Below, one piece after another: positions 26,324 to 34,496 of a stretch of DNA of 64,000 bases. Below the pieces are notes generated by a model. The model was not told the DNA's origin. It saw only the letters and a program-made list of their open reading frames with translations, and ran no database searches. Origin of the DNA: an uncultured Winogradskyella sp. (GTDB lineage Bacteria; Bacteroidota; Bacteroidia; Flavobacteriales; Flavobacteriaceae); contig NZ_CANMJY010000007.1 of the NCBI RefSeq assembly GCF_947498345.1, forward strand, positions 160,040-224,039, given 5' to 3'. Within the stretch, counting starts at the first letter, position 1; every line of letters begins with the position of its first letter. A program made the translations under genes and the position numbers.

Positions 26324-26956
26324 ATGTGTAGACGATTAAAAAAATGGCTTGGTTTTGGTAGCACTATAAATCAAAGCGAAGAAGATAATATGAAAAAATT
26401 CTTAATTGTTGGCCTGGGTAACATAGGTGAAAAGTACGCTAACACCAGACATAATATTGGCTTTAAGGTTTTAGATTACCTGGCAAACAATGATGCTGTT
26501 TCTTTTGAAACCTTAAAACTTGGTGATGTAGCATATTTAAAAATAAAAGGGCGAACACTTGTTCTTATGAAGCCGAATACATATATGAATCTTAGTGGTA
26601 AAGCTGTAAAGTATTGGTTAGAAAAGGAAAAAGTCCCTATTGAGAATCTTTTGGTTATAACGGATGACCTTAATTTGCCCTTTGGCACATTACGATTAAA
26701 AACAAAAGGCAGTGATGGAGGACATAATGGCCTCAAAGACATTCAAGACAAGCTACAAACAACAAAATATAATCGCTTTAGATTTGGTATTAGTGATCGC
26801 TTTAGTAAAGGAAGACAGGTAGATTATGTTCTTGGAGAATGGAATGAGGATGAAAATTCTAAACTAGATGAACGCTTAAAAACTGCTACGGAATTAATAA
26901 AGTCTTTTGCTCTGGCAGGTATAAATAACACCATGAACCAATTTAATGGAAAATAA
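26324..26956 (+). CDS. pth: Peptidyl-tRNA hydrolase
   Basis: Releases tRNA from stalled peptidyl-tRNA; essential in most bacteria. Signatures are FLIVGLGNIGEKYANTRHNIGF with the catalytic His, KPNTYMNLSG with the conserved Asn, ITDDLNLPFG with the active-site Asp, and GSDGGHNGLKDI. The ORF from the ATG at 26324 has a 22-residue N-terminal extension (with KKWLGFGS) before the canonical MKKFLIVGLGNIG start at 26390. Such extensions occur in other flavobacterial Pth proteins, so the longer form is given, but the start is uncertain. It precedes ribF by 63 nt. Confidence 0.94.
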   Translation: MCRRLKKWLGFGSTINQSEEDNMKKFLIVGLGNIGEKYANTRHNIGFKVLDYLANNDAVSFETLKLGDVAYLKIKGRTLVLMKPNTYMNLSGKAVKYWLEKEKVPIENLLVITDDLNLPFGTLRLKTKGSDGGHNGLKDIQDKLQTTKYNRFRFGISDRFSKGRQVDYVLGEWNEDENSKLDERLKTATELIKSFALAGINNTMNQFNGK

Positions 26957-27019
26957 AAAGGGGTAACGCGTCTACCTATTTATTAAACCTATAAATTTGA
27001 ATAAATATTTAAACTCATA

Positions 27020-27916
27020 GTGAAATCCCCAAAAACAATAACAATTGGCACCTTTGATGGTGTACATATTGGGCATCAAAAAATACTAGAACGTGTTGTA
27101 AAACTTGCAGAACAACTTGGTTCTACTCCTGCAGTTTTAACCTTGTTTCCACATCCAAGAATGGTGCTTCAAAAAGAGGATTCTATAAAGCTGCTCAATA
27201 CTATTGAAGAACGTATTGAGCTCCTAAAAACTATTGGAGTAGAAGAAGTTATTGTTAAAGAGTTTACTAAGGAATTCTCAAATCTTACCGCTGAGGATTA
27301 TGTTAAAACGATATTAGTTGATGAGATTAATACTAAGCAAATAGTGATAGGTTACGATCACCATTTTGGTAAAAACAGAAGCGCAAATATTATTGACTTA
27401 AAAGAAATCGCAAATAAATACGATTTTAAAGTTGAAGAAATCTCAGCACAAGATATAGAAAACATCACAGTGAGTTCTACCAAAATAAGAAATGCACTTA
27501 ATGACGGAAAAGTTGCTTTAGCGAATTCGTTTTTAGGCTATAACTATTTTATTACGGGTAAAGTAATTAAAGGAAAAGGCTTAGGAAGGACCTTAGATTT
27601 TCCGACAGCTAATATTTATATTAAGGCATCTTATAAATTAATTCCCAAGGACGGTGTTTATGTTGTGAAGTCCCAAATTAAGGATATTGACATTTTTGGA
27701 ATGATGAATATTGGCACAAATCCAACAGTGAATGGAAAAACAAGATCTATTGAAGTACATTTCTTTAACTTTGATGAAGATATATATGATTCTGAATTAA
27801 GAATTGAATTCTTAAAACGTCTTAGAAGTGAGCAAAAGTTTAAAAATCTCGAAGCCTTAAAATCTCAGCTTCGTAATGATAAGACCATTGCTCTGGGTTA
27901 TATCAATAGCTTATAA
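27020..27916 (+). CDS. ribF: Bifunctional riboflavin kinase / FAD synthetase
   Basis: Makes FMN and FAD from riboflavin. The N-terminal FAD-synthetase domain (1-about 175) has TIGTFDGVHIGHQKIL and VIGYDHHFGKNRSA. The C-terminal riboflavin kinase domain (from about 180) has GKVIKGKGLGRTLDFPTANI, DGVYVV and the Asn/Glu part RSIEVHFFNFDEDIY. It begins at GTG because an in-frame stop lies just upstream; it is about 10-12 residues shorter at the N-terminus than many homologues. Its last nucleotide is shared with the start of the HTTM gene, so coupling is likely. No FMN riboswitch was seen upstream. Confidence 0.95.
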   Translation: MKSPKTITIGTFDGVHIGHQKILERVVKLAEQLGSTPAVLTLFPHPRMVLQKEDSIKLLNTIEERIELLKTIGVEEVIVKEFTKEFSNLTAEDYVKTILVDEINTKQIVIGYDHHFGKNRSANIIDLKEIANKYDFKVEEISAQDIENITVSSTKIRNALNDGKVALANSFLGYNYFITGKVIKGKGLGRTLDFPTANIYIKASYKLIPKDGVYVVKSQIKDIDIFGMMNIGTNPTVNGKTRSIEVHFFNFDEDIYDSELRIEFLKRLRSEQKFKNLEALKSQLRNDKTIALGYINSL

Positions 27917-29262
27917 TGAATAAGTTTCTATTTAAACATATTGACAATTCGGGTCTAATAGTATTTAGAATCATTTTTGGACTACTCTGTGCTTTAGAGT
28001 CTTTTGGGGCCATATTAACAGGATGGATACGGCGCACTTTAATTGAACCTGAGTTTACATTCTCATTTATTGGCTTTGAGTGGTTACAACCCTTACCAGG
28101 CAATTGGATGTATGTTTATTATGCTGTAATGGGAATTTTTGGATTGCTCATTATGGTAGGCCATAAGTACCGCTTAAGCATGTTTATGTTTGCTACAATG
28201 TGGACAGCCACATATTTAATGCAAAAATCGTCTTATAACAACCATTATTATTTACTCTTTATCTTAAGTTATTTAATGGTGTTTTTGCCAGCAAACAGAT
28301 ATGCGTCTTTAGATGTAAAAATTAATCCTGATCTAAAACGTATTTCCATGCCAAGTTGGTGTAAATGGATTTTTGTTATTCAGTTATTTATACTTTACAC
28401 CTATGCTTCAATTGCTAAATTATACCCAGATTGGTTAGATACTTCTGTAGTGGAATTATTAATGAAAAACAAAGCAGATTACCCTATAATTGGTGATGTA
28501 TTACAACAAAAGTATATTCATTATTTTATAGCTTATGGGGGTATTTTATTTGATGGACTCATTATTCCGTTATTACTTTTTAAACCAACACGGAAGTATG
28601 CGTTTTTTGCCTCTATATTTTTTCATATATTCAATTCTATAGTTTTTCAAATAGGCATCTTTCCATATCTATCTTTAGCATTTAGTTTATTCTTTTTTGA
28701 ACCTAAAGTAGTTCGAAATCTATTCTTAAAGAAAAAAGAATTTTATAATTCGACAGAAGTTATGGTGCCTAAATACAACACATTACTAATTGGCTTATTT
28801 TCTTTGTATTTTCTGATTCATATTGCGCTTCCTCTTAGGCATCACTTTTTTGAAGACAACGTCCTCTGGACCGAAGAAGGTCATCGTCTTTCCTGGAGAA
28901 TGATGCTACGTGCTAAAAGTGGTAGTGTGAGTTATAGAGTTATTGATAAAGCTACTAATCAGCAGATACCAATAAAGTTAGGAGACTATCTAACAGATAA
29001 ACAACGACGTGGGGCAAGTACAAAACCAGATGTGATTTGGCAATTTGCGCAGCATTTAAAGCAAGATTTTGCTAAACGAGGAAAGTCTGTCAAAGTTTAT
29101 GTTACAGCCTTTGTAAAAGTCAATGGTAAAAAACCCTATAAACAGCTTATAGACCCTGAAGTTGATTTGGCCAATGAAGAATGGCACCACTTTAAGCACC
29201 ACGATTGGATATTACCATCAGATAAAAATAAAACGGATACCAATTCTATTAATTTACGCTAA
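27916..29262 (+). CDS. HTTM-domain membrane protein (vitamin K-dependent carboxylase-like)
   Basis: A 448-residue membrane protein with the HTTM (horizontally transferred transmembrane) domain related to gamma-glutamyl carboxylase. About eight hydrophobic segments occupy residues 10-300, with the loop motifs SSYNNHYYLL and YTYASIAKLYPDWL, followed by a soluble C-terminal part (about 310-448). Whether it carboxylates anything is unknown; bacterial members are mostly uncharacterised. It directly follows ribF (1-nt overlap). The family link is recognised from the pattern, not from a search. Confidence 0.82.
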   Translation: MNKFLFKHIDNSGLIVFRIIFGLLCALESFGAILTGWIRRTLIEPEFTFSFIGFEWLQPLPGNWMYVYYAVMGIFGLLIMVGHKYRLSMFMFATMWTATYLMQKSSYNNHYYLLFILSYLMVFLPANRYASLDVKINPDLKRISMPSWCKWIFVIQLFILYTYASIAKLYPDWLDTSVVELLMKNKADYPIIGDVLQQKYIHYFIAYGGILFDGLIIPLLLFKPTRKYAFFASIFFHIFNSIVFQIGIFPYLSLAFSLFFFEPKVVRNLFLKKKEFYNSTEVMVPKYNTLLIGLFSLYFLIHIALPLRHHFFEDNVLWTEEGHRLSWRMMLRAKSGSVSYRVIDKATNQQIPIKLGDYLTDKQRRGASTKPDVIWQFAQHLKQDFAKRGKSVKVYVTAFVKVNGKKPYKQLIDPEVDLANEEWHHFKHHDWILPSDKNKTDTNSINLR

Positions 29263-29342
29263 TCAAAGATAACATACTAGAGATACTACCCATCGCAAAA
29301 GAATATTTTTTAGGCAAATAGAAAAAGTTTAAATGAGTTCAT

Positions 29343-29350
29343 TACTTTTG
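29343..29350 (+). promoter_or_regulatory. Candidate serS promoter -7 element
   Basis: TACTTTTG is an exact TAnnTTTG match, 46 nt upstream of the chosen serS start at 29397. The frame begun by the TTG at 29355 would start only 4 nt after it, which also favours the later ATG. Confidence 0.45.
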
Positions 29351-29396
29351 TGGCTTGATTTTTCTACGTCTAAAGCGTAAATTCAAAATTTTAGAT

Positions 29397-30668
29397 ATGT
29401 TACAAGTTGCTTTTATTAGAGAACACAAGGAAGATGTTATTACACGCTTAGCAAAGCGAAACATTGATGCCGCTGAAATGATTAATAATGCTATTGCATT
29501 AGACGAGGAGCGAAGAGCGCTTCAAACAAAATTAGATAGTACAAAAGCAGAATCTAATACTTTATCCAAAGAGATAGGTAACTTATTTAAATCTGGTGAA
29601 GCTCAAAAAGCTAATCTTTTAAAAGAAAAGACAACACAACTAAAGGAAACTACTAAGACTTTAGAGCAAGAACTTAATGATAAAGCAGATGCTTTAACAG
29701 AGTTGTTGTATAAAATTCCTAATGTGCCTCATATATCAGTACCAGAAGGAAACTCTGATGAAGATAATGAAGAAATTTATAGCGAAGGGGACATCCCAAA
29801 ATTATTTGATGGCGCACTACCACATTGGGAATTAGCTAAAAAATATGATATCATTGATTTTGAATTGGGGAATAAAATTACTGGTGCCGGGTTTCCAGTA
29901 TATAAGGGCAAAGGGGCAAGGTTACAACGCGCTCTAATCGCTTATTTTTTGGATAAAAACACAGATGCAGGTTACACGGAGTATCAATTACCGCATTTGG
30001 TTAACGAGGCGTCTGGGTTTGGAACAGGGCAATTACCAGATAAAGAAGGGCAAATGTACCACGTCACTGCAGATAACTTGTATTTAATTCCTACAGCAGA
30101 AGTTCCTGGTACTAATCTTTTTAGAGATACACTATTAAACGAAAGTGATTTACCAATCGGTGTAACAGGCTATACTCCATGTTTTAGAAGGGAAGCAGGT
30201 AGTTACGGAGCACATGTAAGAGGGCTTAATAGACTTCATCAATTTGATAAAGTAGAAATTATACGAGTTGAGCATCCTGATAACTCTTACAAGGCTTTTG
30301 ACGGAATGATAGAACACGTTAAGAGCATTCTAAAAGAGCTAAAACTTCCTTACAGAATTTTAAAACTCTGTGGTGGAGATGTAACGTTTGCCTCTGCGTT
30401 AACATACGACTTTGAGGTATTCTCAACGGCTCAAGACCGTTGGTTAGAAATTTCTTCGGTGTCAAATTTTGAAACCTTTCAGGCCAATCGATTAAAATTA
30501 CGTTATAAAAACAGTAATGGTAAAAATGAGCTTTGCCATACACTTAACGGAAGTTCATTAGCTTTACCAAGAGTATTGGCCGGAATTTTAGAAAACTATC
30601 AAACCGAAGAAGGTATTAAAATTCCAGATGTTTTAGTGCCTTATACGGGTTTTGACATGATTTCTTAG
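29397..30668 (+). CDS. serS: Seryl-tRNA synthetase
   Basis: Class II synthetase charging tRNA-Ser (and tRNA-Sec where present). The start is the ATG at 29397 (MLQVAFIREHKEDVI), the usual N-terminus, giving 423 residues; the upstream open frame from 29355 lacks similarity to the family. An N-terminal antiparallel coiled-coil arm (about 25-105) is followed by the catalytic core with motif 2 CFRREAGSYGAHVRGLNRLHQF and motif 3 region NGSSLALPRVLAGILENYQ. Monocistronic with an apparent promoter of its own. Confidence 0.96.
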   Translation: MLQVAFIREHKEDVITRLAKRNIDAAEMINNAIALDEERRALQTKLDSTKAESNTLSKEIGNLFKSGEAQKANLLKEKTTQLKETTKTLEQELNDKADALTELLYKIPNVPHISVPEGNSDEDNEEIYSEGDIPKLFDGALPHWELAKKYDIIDFELGNKITGAGFPVYKGKGARLQRALIAYFLDKNTDAGYTEYQLPHLVNEASGFGTGQLPDKEGQMYHVTADNLYLIPTAEVPGTNLFRDTLLNESDLPIGVTGYTPCFRREAGSYGAHVRGLNRLHQFDKVEIIRVEHPDNSYKAFDGMIEHVKSILKELKLPYRILKLCGGDVTFASALTYDFEVFSTAQDRWLEISSVSNFETFQANRLKLRYKNSNGKNELCHTLNGSSLALPRVLAGILENYQTEEGIKIPDVLVPYTGFDMIS

Positions 30669-30799
30669 CATCTTATCTTTTAGGAAATATGATTTAATTG
30701 TTAAAAAAAGATGTTTTTTATCGATTTTTTAGGTATTTCTTCGTTTATTTTCATTATTTTCGTGAAGTTAGTATCCCCAATCTAAGAACTAACCTAATT

Positions 30800-30868
30800 A
30801 TGAAAAACCTAAAACGCATTGTATTACTCATTGCATTAGTTGTTATGGTAAGTAAAGTTTTGTTTTAA
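30800..30868 (+). CDS. Candidate 22-residue membrane peptide
   Basis: A short ORF, MKNLKRIVLLIALVVMVSKVLF, with two lysines and an arginine at the N-terminus followed by one hydrophobic stretch. It lies in the 405-bp gap between serS and the TPR gene and is followed at 30968 by a strong terminator, so a small transcript of about 200 nt is likely. Whether the peptide is translated or the RNA is the product cannot be told. The rest of this gap shows no other ORF or structure. Confidence 0.35.
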   Translation: MKNLKRIVLLIALVVMVSKVLF

Positions 30869-30967
30869 CTATAATTAGAAATAGTAAAATAGTAAAACAC
30901 CACGACAAAGTAATTGAATCATATTTATAATGAATAATGGTTAATAGCACATTTATTTTGCTGGTCT

Positions 30968-31001
30968 AAATGCCTAAACGAATAGTTTAGGCATTTTTTT
31001 A
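30968..31001 (+). terminator. Intrinsic terminator between serS and the TPR gene
   Basis: A perfect 12-bp stem AAATGCCTAAAC / GTTTAGGCATTT with the 5-nt loop GAATA, followed by a run of T. It lies 100 nt after the 22-residue ORF. Confidence 0.88.
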
Positions 31002-31073
31002 TGAGTATGATTTAACTAAGCTTTTACAATATCTAGATTACGCTTTTGTTATATTTACACTTTACCTGATTTT

Positions 31074-32861
31074 ATGAAAAGGATTCTTTCAATACTACTA
31101 CTACTATTCGGTATCTATTATAGTTCTGCCCAAAACAGTGAGGTGCTTGCTGATAGTTATTATAAAAAAGGGGAATTTAAAAAAGCACTTGTTATATACG
31201 AGAACCTTAACAAAGAAAAGCCTTATAGTTACAAGTACATATACAAATTAGTGGACACACACCAACAGTTAGAACAGTTTGATGAGGCAGAAAATATATT
31301 GGTACAACGTTTAGCAAAGCGACGAAACCCAACACTAATAATTGAGCTAGGCTATAACTTTCAGCTTAAAGATAGCATAGATAGGGCTAATGTATTATAT
31401 AAAGAAGCGATAGCCTATGTAGACGAAAACCCTAATTACATCTATAGTATAGCTAAAAAATTTGAAGACCATTCCTTATTAGATGAAGCTATTAGTGTGT
31501 ATGATAAAGGAAAATTATTATCACCAGACAAAAATTACAGTATACAATTAGCACGCATTTATGGAGATCAGGGAGATATTGAAAAAATGTTCGAAAACTA
31601 TATGGATTATATAGCCTATAGACCTAATTATCTCAACAATATTAAGCGCGCAGTTAGCGATTTTATATCCGAGAACAAGTCCAATGAAAATAATACATAT
31701 TTAAGACGACTGCTTCTTAAGAGAATTCAGCAAGATCCAAGCCCATATTGGTACGAATTATTAAGCTGGTTGTATGTGCAAGAGAAGGCTTATAATAAAT
31801 CGTTTATACAAGAAAAAGCACTTTACAAACGCAATCCTGAAAGTTTAGAGCGTATTATAGAACTTGCTATAACAGCACTTAATGATAATGATGATGGAAC
31901 TTCTAAAAATATTTTCAACTACATTTTAGAAACCACTCAAGATGCAAGCACTGCCCTAACAGCACATCAATATATTTTAGAGATTGACACACAAAATGCC
32001 TCTTCTAAAAAAGAACTCACACGTATTGATGAGGTCTATAATACATTATTTGATGAATTTGGTAAGTCAGAATTAACATTACCATTACAATTAGCTTATG
32101 GCGAATTTCTAGCATTCCATCAAAAAGATACGGAAAGCGCAACTAAGTTCTTGAGAAAAAGTATGAAGCTAAATATCTCAGAATTTCAAGAAGCTAAAGT
32201 CAAGTTATTACTTGCGGATATCTTAGTCTTACAAGAGCGTTTTAATGAAGCTTTGATTTTCTATTCTCAAATTCAGTTGAGCCTAAAGAATAGTACCATT
32301 TCGCAAGAGGCACGTTTTAAAGTCGCAAAAACAAGTTACTACAAGGGTGATTTTGACTGGGCAGAATCACAGCTTAAGATTTTAAAATCTTCAACATCAC
32401 AACTTATAGCCAATGACGCTTTGGATTTAAAACTTTTGATTTCTGATAATAAATTTGAAGACAGCCTGCAAACCGCACTAAAGTATTATGCCAAAGCCGA
32501 TTTATTTGCTTTTCAGAATAAAACGGATGAAGCGATAACACTTTTAGATAAAATACTAGAAGAGCATCAAGGAGAAAGCATCACCGATCAGGCACTTTTT
32601 AAGCAAGCAAAGCTTTTCGAGAAGAAAATGCAATATGATAAAGCAGAAGCTAATTATCTTAAAATTATTTCAGACTGGAAAGAAGATATCTTAGCTGATG
32701 ATGCGCATTACCATTTGGCTGAACTTTACAACACGCATTTGGCAAAACCAGAAGATGCCAAACAACTCTACGAAAAAATTATTTTTGAGTTTGAAGACAG
32801 TATCTACTTTATTGAAGCTCGAAAGAAGTTTAGAATGCTACGAGGTGATAGTATTAATTAG
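31074..32861 (+). CDS. Tetratricopeptide-repeat periplasmic protein
   Basis: A 595-residue protein with a signal peptide (MKRILSILLLLFGIYYSSAQ) and then TPR-like helix pairs along its length. Examples are DSYYKKGEFKKALVIYENLNKE near the N-terminus, LADILVLQERFNEALIFYSQIQ in the middle and AKLFEKKMQYDKAEANYLKIIS and HYHLAELYNTHLAKPEDAKQLYEKII near the end. Probably a periplasmic scaffold or outer-membrane-associated protein; no partner can be named. A strong terminator precedes it and a small membrane gene follows after 33 nt. Confidence 0.88.
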   Translation: MKRILSILLLLFGIYYSSAQNSEVLADSYYKKGEFKKALVIYENLNKEKPYSYKYIYKLVDTHQQLEQFDEAENILVQRLAKRRNPTLIIELGYNFQLKDSIDRANVLYKEAIAYVDENPNYIYSIAKKFEDHSLLDEAISVYDKGKLLSPDKNYSIQLARIYGDQGDIEKMFENYMDYIAYRPNYLNNIKRAVSDFISENKSNENNTYLRRLLLKRIQQDPSPYWYELLSWLYVQEKAYNKSFIQEKALYKRNPESLERIIELAITALNDNDDGTSKNIFNYILETTQDASTALTAHQYILEIDTQNASSKKELTRIDEVYNTLFDEFGKSELTLPLQLAYGEFLAFHQKDTESATKFLRKSMKLNISEFQEAKVKLLLADILVLQERFNEALIFYSQIQLSLKNSTISQEARFKVAKTSYYKGDFDWAESQLKILKSSTSQLIANDALDLKLLISDNKFEDSLQTALKYYAKADLFAFQNKTDEAITLLDKILEEHQGESITDQALFKQAKLFEKKMQYDKAEANYLKIISDWKEDILADDAHYHLAELYNTHLAKPEDAKQLYEKIIFEFEDSIYFIEARKKFRMLRGDSIN

Positions 32862-32894
32862 CTAGCTACAATTTAAAATCATTAAAACCAAGTT

Positions 32895-33125
32895 ATGAAG
32901 GTAAAGTACTTCATCTATATTTTAATAATATGTTGGCTAATAAAAACAGTTCTTGCTGTATTCCAAGAGCAAGTTATAACTTATTTGATTGAGGAATTAA
33001 ATTTTGAGCCTATAGAATTGGGTTTACTTGCTGGAATTCCTAACCTCTTATTTTATATCTCTCTGTTAGGACTTCTAATAAAGATAGCCCGCTATAAAAA
33101 TAAATCAGACTTTTTAAACTCTTGA
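32895..33125 (+). CDS. Small two-helix membrane protein
   Basis: A 76-residue hydrophobic protein. An N-terminal hydrophobic segment (about 5-20, FIYILIICWLIKTVLAV), a short polar loop with FQEQVITYLIEELNFEPIELG, and a second membrane segment (about 42-62) are visible. No family is recognised. It lies 33 nt after the TPR gene and may be part of that transcript. Confidence 0.6.
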   Translation: MKVKYFIYILIICWLIKTVLAVFQEQVITYLIEELNFEPIELGLLAGIPNLLFYISLLGLLIKIARYKNKSDFLNS

Positions 33126-33274
33126 GCCGTTAGCAAAAAAAACATTTACAGAATAAAAATTAGAAGAAAATACGGTAGAATTTAAAATGCAGTAATATAT
33201 ATAGTCTAGCAAAATGAAATAAAAAAATTGAAATTGAATTAGTTATTTTTGTCCCTTATAAATAATTTCAAAGA

Positions 33275-33598
33275 ATGATCATATACAACGTCACCATAAA
33301 CATAGATGATTCTGTCCACAACGAATGGCTCGTTTGGATTAAAGAACATATTCCACAAGTCTTGGCTACTGGTAAATTCATTGATGCCAAACTCACTAAA
33401 GTTTTGGTTGAAGAAGATATGGGAGGCACCACCTACTCTGTACAATACAAAGCGCATTCAAGAGAAGCCTTAGACGCTTATTATGCTGAAGATGCAGAAC
33501 GTCTTAGAGGTGATGGTCTAAAGAAATTTGCTGATAAAATGTTGGCGTTTAGAACAGAATTAGAAGTTATTGATGAGTATTCTGTTAGCTTTAAATAA
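33275..33598 (+). CDS. DUF4286 family protein
   Basis: A 107-residue cytoplasmic protein of the dimeric alpha-beta barrel (ferredoxin-like) type. It begins MIIYNVTINIDDSVHNEWLVWIKEHIP and has YSVQYKAHSREALDAYYAEDAERLR in the middle, matching the Bacteroidota family DUF4286. Function unknown. It is followed after about 70 nt by rsmA, with a REP-like element in the gap. An opposite-strand frame over the same bases is a shadow. Confidence 0.85.
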   Translation: MIIYNVTINIDDSVHNEWLVWIKEHIPQVLATGKFIDAKLTKVLVEEDMGGTTYSVQYKAHSREALDAYYAEDAERLRGDGLKKFADKMLAFRTELEVIDEYSVSFK

Positions 33599-33603
33599 TA
33601 TAG

Positions 33604-33628
33604 TGTAACTCTGAGCGCAGTCGAAGCG
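33604..33628. repeat. REP-like extragenic element (copy 2)
   Basis: TGTAACTCTGAGCGCAGTCG followed by AAGCG: the best-preserved copy in the window of the flavobacterial CTGAGCGCAGTCGAAG repeat. It lies between DUF4286 and rsmA. A partial copy in the opposite orientation lies just after rsmA at 34465. Confidence 0.65.
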
Positions 33629-33668
33629 TCTTTTCATATCTTGCAAATAATTAAATATTCTTCTTCTC

Positions 33669-34454
33669 GTGTCAAACCAAAACCAAGTCAAAGCTAAAAA
33701 GCATCTAGGACAACATTTTCTTAGAGACGAAAATATCGCTCAAAAAATTGCTGATACGTTATCCTTAAAGGGCTACAACGATGTTTTAGAAATTGGTCCT
33801 GGTATGGGAGTTCTCACAAAGTATTTACTTAAAAAGGATACTACCACACATGTTATAGAAATTGATACAGAGTCTGTTGAATATTTAAAAAACAACTATC
33901 TTAACCTCTCTAGCAGAATTTACGAGAAGGATTTTTTAAAACACGATCTTACTCAAATTTTTAAGAACCTGCCTTTTGCTATCATTGGTAATTTCCCGTA
34001 CAACATATCGTCTCAGATTGTTTTTAAAACCTTAGAAATGCGGCATCAAATTCCTGAGTTTTCAGGGATGTTTCAAAAGGAAGTTGCACAGCGTATTTGC
34101 TCTAAAGAAGGGTCTAAAGTCTATGGCATTCTATCGGTATTAACACAAGCATTTTACGATGCTGAGTATTTATTTACAGTTCCTCCTTCGGTTTTTAACC
34201 CACCACCAAAAGTAGATTCTGGTGTTTTACTGTTGAAACGAAAAGCCAATTATACCTTACCATGTGATGAAAAATTATTCTTTAAGGTAGTGAAAACAGG
34301 TTTCCAACAACGCAGAAAAACATTACGTAATAGTTTAAAAACTTTCAATCTTTCAGATAATTTAAAAGCAAATACTATCTTTGGGCAGCGACCAGAGCAA
34401 TTAAGTGTATCACAATTTATTGAGCTAACGTCGCTGATAGAGAATGATAGCTAA
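33669..34454 (+). CDS. rsmA: 16S rRNA (adenine1518/1519-N6)-dimethyltransferase
   Basis: KsgA family enzyme that dimethylates two adjacent adenines near the 3' end of 16S r[21 protein letters not shown] is the typical N-terminus, [18 protein letters not shown] the SAM loop, and [20 protein letters not shown] the NxPY-type catalytic motif. [12 protein letters not shown] and [10 protein letters not shown] finish the pattern. 261 residues, starting at GTG. It is flanked on both sides by REP-like elements. Confidence 0.96.
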   Translation: MSNQNQVKAKKHLGQHFLRDENIAQKIADTLSLKGYNDVLEIGPGMGVLTKYLLKKDTTTHVIEIDTESVEYLKNNYLNLSSRIYEKDFLKHDLTQIFKNLPFAIIGNFPYNISSQIVFKTLEMRHQIPEFSGMFQKEVAQRICSKEGSKVYGILSVLTQAFYDAEYLFTVPPSVFNPPPKVDSGVLLLKRKANYTLPCDEKLFFKVVKTGFQQRRKTLRNSLKTFNLSDNLKANTIFGQRPEQLSVSQFIELTSLIENDS

Positions 34455-34464
34455 ATAGTATTAC

Positions 34465-34484
34465 CTCTGCGCTCAATTTGACAG
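34465..34484. repeat. REP-like extragenic element (copy 3, partial, inverted)
   Basis: CTCTGCGCTCAATTTGACA is the reverse-orientation equivalent of the CTGAGCGCAG core, with the TTGACA-like edge often seen in this repeat family. It sits in the 42-bp gap between rsmA and mgtE. Confidence 0.45.
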
Positions 34485-34496
34485 CTAGTAAGTTTA

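Noticed and set aside
26943..27019. FMN riboswitch upstream of ribF
   Set aside because: The gap between pth and ribF is only about 60 bp and contains none of the conserved RFN-element sequence.
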